64,000 bases of DNA, taken from positions 431,042 to 495,041 of the forward strand of contig BSBK01000523.1 of the NCBI GenBank assembly GCA_027943335.1, given 5' to 3'. The stretch's first letter is position 1. Each line of letters opens with the position of its first letter. Position numbers and translations under genes: made by a program. Source of the stretch: Chamaecyparis obtusa. Taxonomy: Eukaryota > Streptophyta > Pinopsida > Cupressales > Cupressaceae. The notes under the pieces were generated by a model. It was given only the letters and a program-made list of their open reading frames with translations, did not search any database and was not told where the DNA came from. Below, in pieces: positions 22,122 through 33,400 of the stretch.

Positions 22122-25100
22122 TGTAGAACACCTCCATTTTCCTCATCTTGGTAAGAACACTCTGGTAAGCACTATTGTTATTTCTTGCAAAACTTTCCAT
22201 AGATTTTATGTGAAGTTAGTAGATATCTTGACTGTAGTTCATCAATTTAATTAGAATAGATTTCATCTTCAAATGAATTCATGGAATACGTTAAATTAAG
22301 ACATAGTTTTGAAGTAATATTACCTTTAGCTAACTATTGGGATATTAGTACATGAAGGTGTAAACCTATGCGTACATGATAGAATTAATATTACTCTAAG
22401 ATGCTTGGAAATTCCATTTAAAACTAAAATAAGGGAGCTTATGTGGATTAGAATATTGCCCTAATGAAAAATAGAACGAGTCAAATTAACCAACATAGTT
22501 TTGAGACATATTAAAATAAAGGCAATCAATGATAATTAGCAAGTGAATAGTAAACTTAATAGAATCTTTAAGCTATGTGACAACATTATATGTTATGATG
22601 TCTTAACTTAGGTATGGATGATGCACAGGCACAGATGGTTTGTAATGATATCTAGAAGTGTAAAATTTATGTTAGAGTGATAGGTGCACACATCAAAATA
22701 TAAATTTAGGAAGGCTTCAAATAAAAGTAAATTTTTGTGATAGAATTGAGCTATGCAATTTAATTGGCCCCTACCATTCTCCCTCTATGTGAGACACTTT
22801 TGTGGATAAGGCTGGGAAACCATTAGTCTTTTAGCCTTGTTGAGCCCTACTAGAACATATTACCTTGGTGAGTATCCTTGTTATGTGATTATGTAAACCA
22901 CTTCATACAAATAATGAATTGAACAACAATAGTTTTGATGATTTGATTTCACTAGCATAAACAAGACTTAGTTAAGCTTAAGGAAGTATAGAAACCTTAT
23001 GAGTTGACATGTCCACACTATTAACCAGTCTTATTAGTGAGATTGTAGATTAAAAGACCTTATAGGATCAACAATTAATTATGAGATGGATTAGAAATGA
23101 CCTTGAATTAACCATCTTCGTGAAACATACTAGAAAATTAATAAAGAAGGAATCCATGGAAAAATTGTATTATGGGGCGATTGCATATTAGGTGTAGTGG
23201 TAAGTATGTTGTTAGGATCAATGTTTAACATGGTTTAAGGACCGTCTTGTTTTAAGATAGCATTACGTAATCTAGGATCTAAACCTGTTCATTGTGTACC
23301 ATGTGTTAAATTAGGATATTGATATTATAATATGACACATTCTAACATGATTTGATGAAAGGTCCTAGTGCATTGGTATTGCATTTCACTTGGGTTATGT
23401 TTTGATAGCTCATAGTTACGATCTAAATGAAATGATAAAGAACGAAGACCTTGAATCATATATTGATATATGGGACTTGTTCTAGATTAATTGAGGTAAT
23501 TTATATATACTTTAGAAATAGAGAATATAAATGAATATGGTCTATTAGGAATTGAGTTATGAAACCTGGTTAGGAGATATTTTCAATTTACTATATCAAT
23601 ATATATATATATATTGATCAATTTTGGACTTGGAGAAATGCGGATTTAAATATGTGAATGAGGTGATGTGGTATGTAGACGTAATTGATGTATATGTACA
23701 AATGGGATTATATGGTGCTTTACTTGGATTATATACATAACGCATTCTTGGAATTACTAATATTATCTTGAGTATGTGTGTGCAGAGATAAAACCATGGA
23801 ATTTAAGGGGAATGAAGCCAACATGTGTATATTATCTCTGTGACACCAAGGTCATGTCCCCAAAGAGATACAAGGCCTTCTTGTGACATAATTTATTTCG
23901 TAAAGTATGTGGATGTGAATGTATTTAAGTTGGTTTATTAAGTTGTTTAGTGGAAGTGCCAAGTGTAATTGTGAATGTGTTGTGGTGTCAATTGACACAT
24001 GTGTTTGTATTTTGAGTTGGCAATGTACCTCATGGAGTGAATGTATGTCACCATCTAACCCTAGTACAATTTGTCTTTCCCACACCTTTGCCTTGGTTAG
24101 GGCACACATGAGTAGTCACATCCTCTCTAATTTCGAATTTTGCCTTGGGATGGGTTTTGAAGGGTCAAATTTACCCCTAGGGAGTTGTTTTATGCATAAA
24201 TAGAAGGCCCATGGGTTATACCTATGGGTAAGGGTCCCTTTTAACCATAGGACACCCTAGAGCCACCTTGGGAAGCCCTCCAAAAGTGGGCTTTTGTCAA
24301 ATGTCGAAAATCAAACTCACATGGGGAAACTTCATGAGTCAAAAAGCTTCCAACTCTCTTCCCCATTCACCTTTTTACAGTCCCACTTTAGGAAAGTTGG
24401 AAGGTTTTGCGTAGGTCACCCAATGGGAAGCTCACAACTCTCCCAAGGGCATGGGAGATTGTGAGAGGCTTATTTTAGTAGGAATCTCTCATTTTGCCTC
24501 CTAATCACCCACTCTCCAACTTTGGAGACAATCTAGGAGCTTGGAGAAAGTTAGAGAAGAAAAAGGGAAGACTCACTTCATCTATTTACCATTAGTTCAA
24601 GTGAAGGTATGTGCACCTCAACCTCCATTAATGGAGTCATGCATTTTATGAGCTCATAGGAGTAGGAAGGTATTTCAGTTTGTATGTGTGTTGTGAGCTG
24701 TTGTGATGCTTTGTGGGAGTCCTTGAGTTCATTTATGAGAGTACTATGTGGGCAAGTGTTTGAATCTCTTATGTTGTAGAGACAAGTGTGTATGTCATGT
24801 GAGCAAGTGATGAACTTGGTTGTCTTTGCTTGAAGTTCTCTTTTCTCTCTTTTTGTTGAGTGAGTCTTAGTAGATCCTTGTTTGTGAAAGGCCATGTAAG
24901 AAAAGTTTTTGTTGCAAATCCTTGTGTGAAGGTTAGAATGACATATATGTTGTGGTCTTATGAAGTAATATCATGTGTGTAATATTTGAGGGTTGTATTG
25001 GTGTTCCCTGTTGGCTTATTTTCCCCTTGCTCGGGGGTTGGCTAGGGCATACAAAGGCCTCATGATGCCATATGGTAGGGTGGAGAGCACCCATGGTTAT

Positions 25101-25519
25101 GCTATTTTTTTTTTATATGCAGGTTATGGTGTCTCAATGTCTTGAAAGCATGCAAAAAAATTAGGGAATCCCATGTGATGCAATCTCTCTTGAAGAAATG
25201 TGAATGTGGGAAAGAAAGGATGTGTTTTCTCATTTTTTTTTGTATCTTTAACAAAATGTATATATCATAGCCCTTAAAGAAAGGAGGCATTGTATGGATG
25301 TTTTCACTTTTGTTTGTAGTTGTAACTTTACCTTATGATGAATATCTTTTAAAGAATCTTATCTATGCATGTACTCTAACCTAAAGATAATGAAGATTTT
25401 AGTCCTGTATACTGCTGTTGTAACATTTGTATGAAGAGTAGGGAGTTTTAGTGTGTTTAACTAAAAACATTTCAAATTTTTTTTTTTTGTTCATGGCTAG
25501 TAGAAACCTGGGCATGACA
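22122..25519. mobile_element. 3.4-kb TG...CA insert in nested gag, probable solo LTR
   Basis: Starts TGTAGAACACC and ends GGGCATGACA, with a perfect 5-bp ATATG duplication. I find no gag-pol similarity on either strand and no internal copy of its ends, so a long solo LTR fits best. A short non-coding LTR element is the alternative. TATA-like GCATAAATAG lies at 24194, about 2.07 kb in, in GC-richer sequence, as expected for a U3/R border on the plus strand. A phrase typical of plant LTR starts (TGTGACACCAAGG) at 23841 suggests it could also be composite. A small (TA)n occurs near 23600. Confidence 0.7.
24194..24203 (+). promoter_or_regulatory. TATA-like box inside the probable solo LTR
   Basis: GCATAAATAG is followed by GC-richer, unstructured sequence. 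It fits a core promoter of an LTR read on the plus strand. No transcript evidence is available. Confidence 0.4.
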
Positions 25520-25524
25520 ATATG

Positions 25525-26477
25525 GAATCCAAATTAAATGTGCTCTTAGGAGCCCTCATCTTTTCTATATCCCTTTGAATTTGTTTGATCACCTCATTAG
25601 TTGATGGATCTTGCTTCTTTACCTTTCGGTCCACATCAAAATTGTATGGGACCTTAGCACCTTTGTTGATGAGACTTTCTAGAAATTGATCCTTGTTTTG
25701 TTCCACATACCTTTCTACATATGCTTGAAAGGATGGTTCTTGTTGCATAGTCATAAAATCTATATGATTGAAGTCGGCATAACTTCCTCCATGTTGTGAT
25801 CCATGATGTGCTCATTGAGAGGGTTGTTTTGAAAGTCTACGAGATGATTGTCTCCTATGGTGATCATATCTTGAAGTCCTTCTACCTCTAGGACTTGGGG
25901 ATCTTGAGGGCGTCCTTGACCTTCTTCTAGGACTTGGTGAAGGGGTAGATGGGGGTGAGTTGGTCCCACTATTGGTACCCCTCCCATTAAATTGATTTTG
26001 GAGTTGTTGTGCATAAAGCCTATCTTCTTCTTCTTGGGTGACTCTTTTTCTTATGTCCAATAATGCACGTTCTTCTTCCTCTAGTTATCTAAATTTCTCC
26101 TTTTTGGCAGCTTGTCCATCTAGATAGGCTTGCTTCTCCCTTTCAATGCTTTTCAACCTCATATTCGCATATCAAGAGGTATCGTTAAGTGGAGAAGGTT
26201 GTCTTGAATGCCTTATTGCATTGGCTGCGTTGATGTGGTGGTCACTAGACTCGTTATTCTGGTCCTTGTGTTGTGACCCTGAATCTGAGTGAGTTTGTTG
26301 GTAATGTCTCGCAGCTCATTGGTGAGCATCAAAATATCTTGTGTTGTTAGGGGGTGACCCGGGTGGACTAGCATGAGAAGAACCACCATACTCTCTGGTA
26401 CTCCTATGTCATTGGAAAATATCCTCAAGAGTTTGATTCATGGCTTCTCTTTGTTGTCGAGTGAAAGTGTAACTCAT
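25525..26477 (-). pseudogene. Nested Gypsy gag, N-terminal part with RS-rich tract
   Basis: It starts at ATG 26477 (MSYTFTRQQREAMNQTLEDI). A charged, coiled-coil-like region follows (RLKSIEREKQAYLDGQAAKK, VTQEEEDRLYAQQLQNQ). Then comes a Ser/Arg/Pro-rich tract at about 25960-25830 (SPSPRRRSRTPSRSPSPRGR) resembling the RS domain of splicing factors, and last a segment ending FNLDSI at 25525. The frame is the same throughout and, after the 3.4-kb insert, continues at 22116. Four or five stops interrupt it. RS tracts bind RNA and SR proteins; a role in element RNA packaging or splicing is inference. Confidence 0.75.
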
Positions 26478-27180
26478 ATCCATACTTGATGAAAGTGGTG
26501 CTAAAGAGGTGCTCACTTCACTAGGATTACCCTTTGGATTAAAACAAACCTCAGATTCACTGTTAGGAGATTGATCAAAAAGGGGTCCTTTTCCCTTATG
26601 TTGTTGACAAGTATTAACTGGTGGTAACTAGCTAAAGACAATAGGGGGTCACTTCCCTTGATTGACTTGATACCTTGTTGTAACTGACATGAAATAAAGA
26701 GACTCTTAATGATAAGATGACCTCTCAAAGTGTCAACACCAAACTAGGATAATCAAAGTTCTCTATTGTCCAAAGAGAAATGAAAAGATAGAAATATCAA
26801 AGGGGCTTTACCAACACTGTCATAGAGGTGCTTCAAATCAAAGGGTGACTACCCTTACACTTTTGAACCAGAAGGTTGGACTAGGCCAAAATATAATTGA
26901 AATTGAGATTTAAATGAAAGCGATTTGGACAATAAGAGCACTAAAATTTTCCAAGAATGTAGCTAACAATCATAGAGATAAACTTTGTCACCAAGAATGG
27001 CCTTCTAACTTGACAATTATTCCCAAAGTGACCTCGTAAATCAGATGATGCTATCCCAGAGGACTAAAACTAGAAATTTAGAGCCAAGACAGGTCTCTAA
27101 CGACAGAGTAAGAAACTTACTCAAAGACCTAAGCTGACTAACAACAATTGAAACTGACCAAACTTAAAGCACGACAGAAA

Positions 27181-27360
27181 CTACCCAGGTGATATACTCC
27201 AGGCTAACAGGGTGATACATCTATAACTGGGTGATACTTTGCCTTACACCAGGTAGTAGACCTCACAATATCTGGGCAATAAACACCAGGCAGGTCGGGC
27301 GATAGTCCAGTAGGGGTGAACTATCGTGCGATGTTTCTTCTCAAAGCAGGTGATACTATT
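27181..27360. repeat. GGTGATA(C/T)A motif cluster 1 in nested leader
   Basis: Around eight variants of (G/A)GG(T/C)GATA(T/C) spaced 15-35 bp apart, for example CAGGTGATATACTCCAGG, CAGGGTGATACA and GGGCGATAGTCC. The same words reappear at 28745-28990. Confidence 0.7.
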
Positions 27361-28240
27361 GCAAAATTGTTTAACTCTTGACTAGAACTGTGTAAAATTT
27401 ACATTTTTGGGTCTATTTGGTCAAAAATTTTGGTTTGAGGGTTGATGTTTTCGATCTCAATCACAATATCAATATAATTTTGGCAAGTTTGCAAACAGTG
27501 AGGGATCAAACATGTCTCAAAACACTTGAAACAAGGGCAAAAGCAACCTTGCCAAGACAAACACTTGTGATATCAAAAATAAAATTGCACCCTATGAATG
27601 CTACCGATTGTTTGTATATTGAGAATGTTTACACTGGTATCACACAATCGAAGACAATTCAAGCAAATCTATCCTAAAAAGTCAAGGCTCAATACTTACC
27701 AACTTAGCCCACAACTTGGTGTCCCCTTGCCTCACACAAAGTGGTTACCCACAATAGATGTTGGCTTTGTCATGGAAGTGCCAAAGACACAACCAAAGGA
27801 ACACATATGATGAGTATCTTAAGGTGATCTGGGTTATTCCACTTGGATCAATCCTTGCACTAAGAAGATAAGCGGCTAAATAAGGTGGCTTCTATCTAAA
27901 GGTTCTTAATAAGGGCTTCCATTCACAACACCCCTCTTGCTCCTCAAAGAGGACTCAGACCTCATGGCCTCAAGAGTACCTTAAGCATTCTTGCTCAATG
28001 TTTTCCCCATGGTCGCAATCCCATGAGCTACTCACATCAAGCAAAGATAAGTGTTATGTCTACCAAGGTTTTGTGTCTTTGATAGCCTTGATTTTATAGT
28101 GGGTTGGAATAGCTCGGTATTAGCTTGTCCCCACTTGGGTCATTCCTCTTGATTACTCAAGAGGAGGCCCACTAAAGGATCCTAAACTAAACGAAAAGTG
28201 GATGATTTTTGAGGTTCAAGGTTTTTGGTTCACCACAAGG

Positions 28241-28376
28241 GTGAAGAGCATACTCCCCTATCTCAAAAACTTCTCCCAAACACACCAAGCAAATTTAATT
28301 ACCTCCTTGCTTCCAAAACCTTAAGATGGGTCAAGATTTTCTGGTTCACCTAAAGGTGAAGAGCATACTTCTCCTA
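28241..28376. repeat. Two copies of GTGAAGAGCATACTYCYCCTA in nested leader
   Basis: 28241-28260 and 28356-28376, each preceded by a TTGGTTCACC- or CTGGTTCACC-like word. Three more copies are in the leader of the outer element (43361-43625), which points to a conserved non-coding function or a shared ancestral repeat. Confidence 0.75.
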
Positions 28377-28744
28377 CCACCTCAAAATCTCTTTCACAAG
28401 GTATTAAAGTTCCTAATACAATTAGTAAATGCCACACTTGAAAGGAAATAAATCACAAACACTTTAAAAAAATTTCTTTTTGCTTTTGTTTATGCTTTGG
28501 GCAGCCCTGCGAAAATGTTAGTAGCCCTCTTTGACATGCGATTTATAGTGATTTCCTTTCAAGCAAAGCTCCTACAACCACAACTTGTTAGACAACTAGG
28601 GTTAGGAAAACCAAAATCTAAGTGAAAGCAATGTAAAAACCTGATCAATTTAGACTAAGAAATGTAAATTAACCTTGTTTAAATGCATCAAAGTAAGCCA
28701 GCAAACTAAATGTGATCAAATTCGGCTGATAAAACTCAAAATCT

Positions 28745-28990
28745 AGCTCTCTACTGTATCAGGCGATATACCTCAGACTTCACCAGTATTGTGTGACATA
28801 GTTTCCTGTATCCGAGTGATATACCTCAGTCTGGGCGATATACTGCACAATAGGCAAGCGATACTTCGCACGACACCAGGTGATAAACCTTAATACATGT
28901 GTGTGATTCTTTTGAGACATGAAGTGTTGCACTGGTATTATAAGGTATATCACACGATATACCTGAGAAGTGTCGCATGATACTCTGAGA
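28745..28990. repeat. GCGATATACCT motif cluster 2 in nested leader
   Basis: Around ten variants, such as GGCGATATACCTCAG (28758), GTGATATACCTCAG (28818), GGGCGATATACTGC (28836), GCGATACTTCGC (28857) and ACGATATACCTGAG (28955). It lies just downstream (element sense) of the primer site. Confidence 0.75.
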
Positions 28991-29081
28991 TAGAAAACCA
29001 GAGAATGTAGAATTTTCGCAAATTAATCCAAAAAAAATGATGAAAACGCAAGAAACTAAAGGACAAATTTTATCTACTTTA

Positions 29082-29100
29082 CCCCACGGTGGGCGCCAAA
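29082..29100 (-). promoter_or_regulatory. Primer-binding site of the nested Gypsy
   Basis: Plus strand CCCCACGGTGGGCGCCAAA; on the element strand it reads TTTGGCGCCCACCGTGGGG, two bases after the LTR. TGGCGCC... is the start of many plant Gypsy primer sites. I do not name the tRNA with certainty. Confidence 0.85.
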
Positions 29101-29102
29101 AA

Positions 29103-30108
29103 TGTACACACAACAGTAGTGCACTTCTATGAATCCTTACATGCAAGGAAACTAAAAAATGAGCCCTCACAAATCGATCCATAGCTCTCTATGCATGCAG
29201 TTGCAAGATTATGAATTTGCTCTTAGCTAGAGCTATTGAGCTTGTGACCTTGCTAGTCAACCATACAATGAGAGATTCGAATGAGGACAAGGGCAAGAGT
29301 GCCAATATCTCCAAAGAATCAAATGGAAATACAATGCAATGCAAGCTAAGAATGAGAATGCAAATGTGCAAGCTATGCTATGAAAATGGAAGTACAAACT
29401 AAGCTATGAAATGGAAATAGCAATGTGTTACAACCCTTCCTATTAAGCTAGATGAGTTATTCTAAAGCTTGAAAGTGAAATCTAAGCTATGAAAGCATAA
29501 ACATGAACTACTATGCAAGAATGGAAACTAAACTATGAAGAAAATGAAGAACTCTAAGATGTAATGCAACAATGATCTCCAAAAAGCTCCAAAGTCTTCA
29601 AGAATTACTGCAACATAGAGTTAGCATAAAAACAAGTGACCTAAAATGAGGAAGAGAGCTCTCCTTTTATAAGAAATGAGGTGAAATGAACCAATGAGAT
29701 TAAGAGGCAAAAGTCTTAATCAGTGGTGGAGCTTGAAAGAGGAGCAATCCATGTGCACAAGTATCCTCCAATAGGAAAATAGGAGTTGACTTTATGTCCA
29801 TATGAGACAAAAAGTGCTTTTCTCCTTTTTATAAAATAGGAATAATACTTTATTTGTGCAACTTAGGATAAGAAGAAAAGTGGGAGCTTTTTATTTAATA
29901 AAAGGGGAGGAAATATTCCTTTTAATTAAATAAAGACTTAGGATAAAATGGTTAGCCCAAGGATAAAAATCCAATATATGATTGAAATTAAGACTTGATC
30001 AAGAAATTGATAATGTTGAAAATATTGATTATTGATAAAACTGATTCAGGATAAATAAATCAAATAAATGGGGCCCAAAGTCTAGGCGACCATTTTAGGG
30101 TACATACA
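29103..30108 (-). repeat. Nested Gypsy 5' LTR (right)
   Basis: 1006 bp, TGTACACACAACAG to GGTACATACA on the plus strand, partner of 12386-13391. The terminal ACA and TGT are intact. Confidence 0.95.
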
Positions 30109-30113
30109 ATGAG

Positions 30114-31188
30114 GACAGTTAGATGATATGGTAGCCATTATATGGAGGCCTTGGGTAGCCATAGAGCCATGGGATGATGCTCGGTGGGAGCTTTCACACA
30201 TGTTTGTCTTGCGTCCATTGATCAGGTGCACCATTAGTGTTATTGAGCATTTCTTGGTTACACGAGTCATGAGGTAGTTTGGGAGGCCATGGGACCTCTC
30301 ACAGGAGTATGCTACATATGCTTGATTCATTGATGAGATGAAGAAGGGCTGGCAGGCTAGATTAGATCAGGGCAGGTGTGCAATTGAGGCATGTGTACCT
30401 CTAGCTCGATGGCACTACATGGTGGATGTCACTAACGTAGGGATGATGCCTGCATATCAAGATCACTTCTTGGTGCACCCCTTCCTAAGGTTCATAGATC
30501 CTTTCGGCATGGGCCAGGGGTGCAACAGTAGCCTACACAATAGTAGGTACCTGTCTAGTAGTAGATACCAGTACAACAACCTGGATAGAAGAAGGTTGCG
30601 TAGCAGGGGCCACAACAACAACAGTAGAGATAGAGGATACTAAGGCTGAGGACAGGCCAGACAGATATCCCCCTGAGGATGATGGGGTCAGATGTAGGAG
30701 TTGGTAGCAGTGGGACCCCGCAGAGGGCCACCAGATAGAGGATGGGGGATCCATCACAGTAGATGCCTCTTGACAAGGAGGCGCAGGTTGAGGATATTGT
30801 CATGTAGGACCCACCCACAGGAGGATAGGACCCACATGTTCAAGAGGTGTTGTGGAAGAGCTGAGAGCTGATACGATAGGTGAGGAGAGAGTGGGATGAC
30901 CACCATATCTAGGTCATCATCTAGGAAATGCATGTTGTCAACAGGGAGAGGGAGATTAGAGAGCTTTGAGAGGAGCTGGCAAGGTCACAACTAGAGACCA
31001 AATATGAGTCTGCTTAGGCAACTTACTATTATGCGGCATATGTCAGAGTCATTCCAGATCTATTAGAGTAGGTGCCTCTATTTTTTGAGTATATCGGAGC
31101 ACCACAGGGACCTCCATCGCTAGGACCACCACCGCAGGCACCTCCATAGGGACCACCACCACCACCTCCTCCAGGTGGTGATGGGTAG
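30114..31188 (+). pseudogene. Plant mobile domain (PMD) gene, 3' part
   Basis: The PMD frame of 11641-12385 continues: QLDDMVAIIWRPWV, WDDARWELSHMFVLRPLIRC, ISVIEHFLVTRVMR, FGRPWDLSQEYATYA and MKKGWQARLD...RWHYMVDV. After a one-base shift in a G run near 30516, a Gln/Pro-rich tail, a charged coiled-coil-like stretch (NREREIREL, EELARSQLETKYESA) and a proline-rich end (GPPPPPPPGGDG) follow, with the stop TAG at 31186-31188. About twenty internal stops are nearly all TAG, plus two TGA, at sites where Gln or Arg fits. The PMD core, linker and tail are thus all traceable. It cannot make the full protein now. Confidence 0.85.
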
Positions 31189-32640
31189 AGTTAGCTTATC
31201 TAATATATCACATATTGTAGCCCATAGTTTGATATTGTGCTCAACTAGCACCATTCTTTTGTACATGACATTAATCGATCACGAGATATATATATATATA
31301 TATGAGATCATCTTTTGATATCATTGTACTTGTTTATATACTTCTTTAATGTTGATGTTCATGAGATGTTTCCTAGATGTTTAGATGTATGGATTAGATA
31401 TGTATGAGATGCACATGATTCCTTTATGATATGAATATGCATATCTTTTATTTTATGATGGTATGTAATGCAATGATTGAATGCAATGGTAGATGGTAGA
31501 TGTATATGATTTGATGCAATATGTATGCATATAGTGGATGAAATGTGAAATGCAAATATGTAATGTATGATTTGATTTCTTTATTATGGATGCACATGTT
31601 ATGCAGATGTAAATGTAATGTATGTAAATGAGTTCATGAATGCAAATGAAAATGCAATGGATATGGTACTAATCATCTCATGCAGGATGTCGCAATATAT
31701 GACAGGTACTAACCAAAAGATGTTTGAAGATCGAGAACGAGGACCAAACACTTGTGCAACCAAGATGAACCCGAGATAAAAGATGAGAACCTTCAGTGAA
31801 GAGATCTAGAGGAGGATGATGAGATAAGCACCAAAACATTGGCTCAATGCAAGCCTAGAATGAAAATGCAAGCCTAAAGTAGATGCAAGCCTAGAATGAA
31901 CAAATGCAATCCTAGGACTTGGTTGTTGGACTCATCATATTATCATCATAGAGTTTTTAGGTATGGGATGATCGCAAGATGTCATATAACTCTCACTAAT
32001 ATTGCAATCATGAGAATATGAATATGACATAAGTCTTAGATTTGTTGGAATGGGGTGTAAGCATTAAGGCACAATAAGCCAGAATGACCTGAACACCTAT
32101 TCCTTTTAATTTAGCAAGTTAACATAAGCATCAAAGCATAGTTGCTAGAATGACTAGAATGTTGCTTATGTATAAACACACTAGACACATGAGAGTTTCT
32201 TCCTCTGCCAAAGAAGGCTCGTAGTGACCCTTACGTTCACCTAGCAGGACGAGCGTTAGCAATTTTACTTGTGGCAGAAAGAAGTCACTCAAACAGACAA
32301 GGAGAAGAACCAACCTCACCAAAGTGTCCATATAAAAGGATTCAAGGTACACATGGACATCCAACATGAGATAAAGGCTCTCACAGTGGACACCCCTCTT
32401 ATATAGATTCATTGGATCATTGGAACTAAACCAACAAACAAAAAGCAAGAAAAAAGATCATGCCCCCAGTCTTCACTTCTCTCAGTCCAGATAGAAGTCC
32501 TAGAGTTTCTCGAGGAGGAATGACAAAGTGAAAGAATCAAACACACAAAAGAAAAGCTCAGCATGCTTCAAAGAACCACACATATAGTTTTAATTTCAGT
32601 TTAAGTTTGTGTTCAAGCGGATTGAAGTCAGATTGGAAGA
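31189..32640. other. Untranslated 3' part of the outer Gypsy
   Basis: No coding similarity on either strand. It holds a short (AT)n at 31285-31302 and a low-complexity stretch at 31380-31680 built from ATGYA/ATGTA words. It lies between the end of the antisense PMD gene and the tandem repeat. Confidence 0.5.
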
Positions 32641-32649
32641 ATACGGTGC

Positions 32650-33400
32650 GAGAAGTCTCAACAAAATGGTGACAGTAAGTAGACACAATGAGGATCACCG
32701 ATGACTGACATGAGAAATCATCTTGAAGAGAAGGAGTGCTAACAAGGTATCAGTAGGAAGATGCAGTGAGAAATTCTGGTGATTGATACAAGAGAGAACC
32801 TCAAGGAGAGAAGTCTCAAAAATACTAGCAAAACATCAGGAGGCATACGCAGTGAGAACCACTGGTGATTGATGTAAGAGGGACCCTCAAGAAGAGAGAT
32901 CCAAGTGATAGCTAGGTATTAGAAGGTAGACACAGTGAGAACCACTGGTGACTAATACACAAGAGACCCTCAAAGAGAGAAGTCTCAAAATAGTTGGGCA
33001 TCAGTAGGTAGATGCAGTGAGAACCACTGGTGACTGATGTAAGAAAGCATCTTTGAAAGATTAATCAGAGTGCTAATGAGGTATCGGTAGGCAGAAACAA
33101 TGAGAAATACTGGTGACCGATACAAGAGAGACCCTCAAGGAGAGAAGTCTAAAAAATACTAGCGAAACATCAGGATGCAAACACACTGAGAACCACTAGT
33201 GATTGATGTACGAGGGACCCTCAAGAAGAGAGATCCAAGAAATAGCTAGGTATCAATAGGAATACACAGTGAGAACCACTAGTGACTGATACATGAGAGA
33301 CCCTCAAAGAGAGAAGTCTCAAAATAGTTGGGCATCAACAGGTAGACATAGTGAGAACCACTGGTGACTGATGCAAGAAAGCATCTCTGAAAGCGATAGG
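32650..33400. repeat. Tandem repeat, 84-bp monomers in a 334-bp higher-order unit
   Basis: About nine monomers carry a core CAGTGAGAACCACTGGTGA(C/T)TGAT with variable flanks. Cores start near 32674, 32764, 32850, 32935, 33016, 33099, 33185, 33267 and 33350. Monomers four apart resemble each other most, for example GGTATCAGTAGG at 32746 against GGTATCGGTAGG at 33080, giving a 334-bp higher-order period seen twice. Other recurring words are GAGACCCTCAAGGAGAGAAGTC and GAAATAGCTAGGTATCA. No frame runs through it. Confidence 0.85.

Larger units (their letters stand above)
26478..29081 (-). other. Untranslated leader of the nested Gypsy
   Basis: 2.6 kb between primer site and gag with no protein similarity. 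It contains two clusters of a GGGCGATATACC-like motif (27181-27360 and 28745-28990) and two copies of a GTGAAGAGCATACTCCCCTA motif between them. Long, structured leaders, sometimes with introns, are known for the Ogre/Tat lineage. Confidence 0.6.
12386..30108 (-). mobile_element. Nested Ty3/Gypsy element, 17.7 kb
   Basis: 1006-bp LTRs (12386-13391, 29103-30108) bound it. The primer site at 29082-29100 and the polypurine tract at 13392-13408 show minus orientation. Gag-pol runs leftward from 26477 to 15385 and is the best preserved in the window: apart from a 3.4-kb insert in gag there are only about two frameshifts and a handful of stops. It lies inside the PMD gene of the outer element, so it arrived later. 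It lacks a PMD gene itself. Hand-counted LTR differences are about 20 in 1006. Confidence 0.95.

Noticed and set aside
23841..25519. A separate 1.7-kb LTR starting TGTGACACC
   Set aside because: No target duplication pairs with 23841, while ATATG pairs 22122 with 25519. Kept only as an alternative.
30533..30818. Two overlapping minus-strand frames opposite the PMD tail
   Set aside because: No similarity to known families, and they mirror the Gln/Pro-rich plus-strand frame.
11641..31188. PMD gene as an ordinary host gene hit by transposons
   Set aside because: It lies inside the borders set by matched LTRs and a perfect target duplication, so it is part of the outer element. Other copies are needed for proof.
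32650..33400. Regular repeats resembling a CRISPR array
   Set aside because: Monomers are contiguous and vary along their whole length; there are no unique spacers and no cas genes. Plant retrotransposon context. The same holds for the cluster at 10030-10515.
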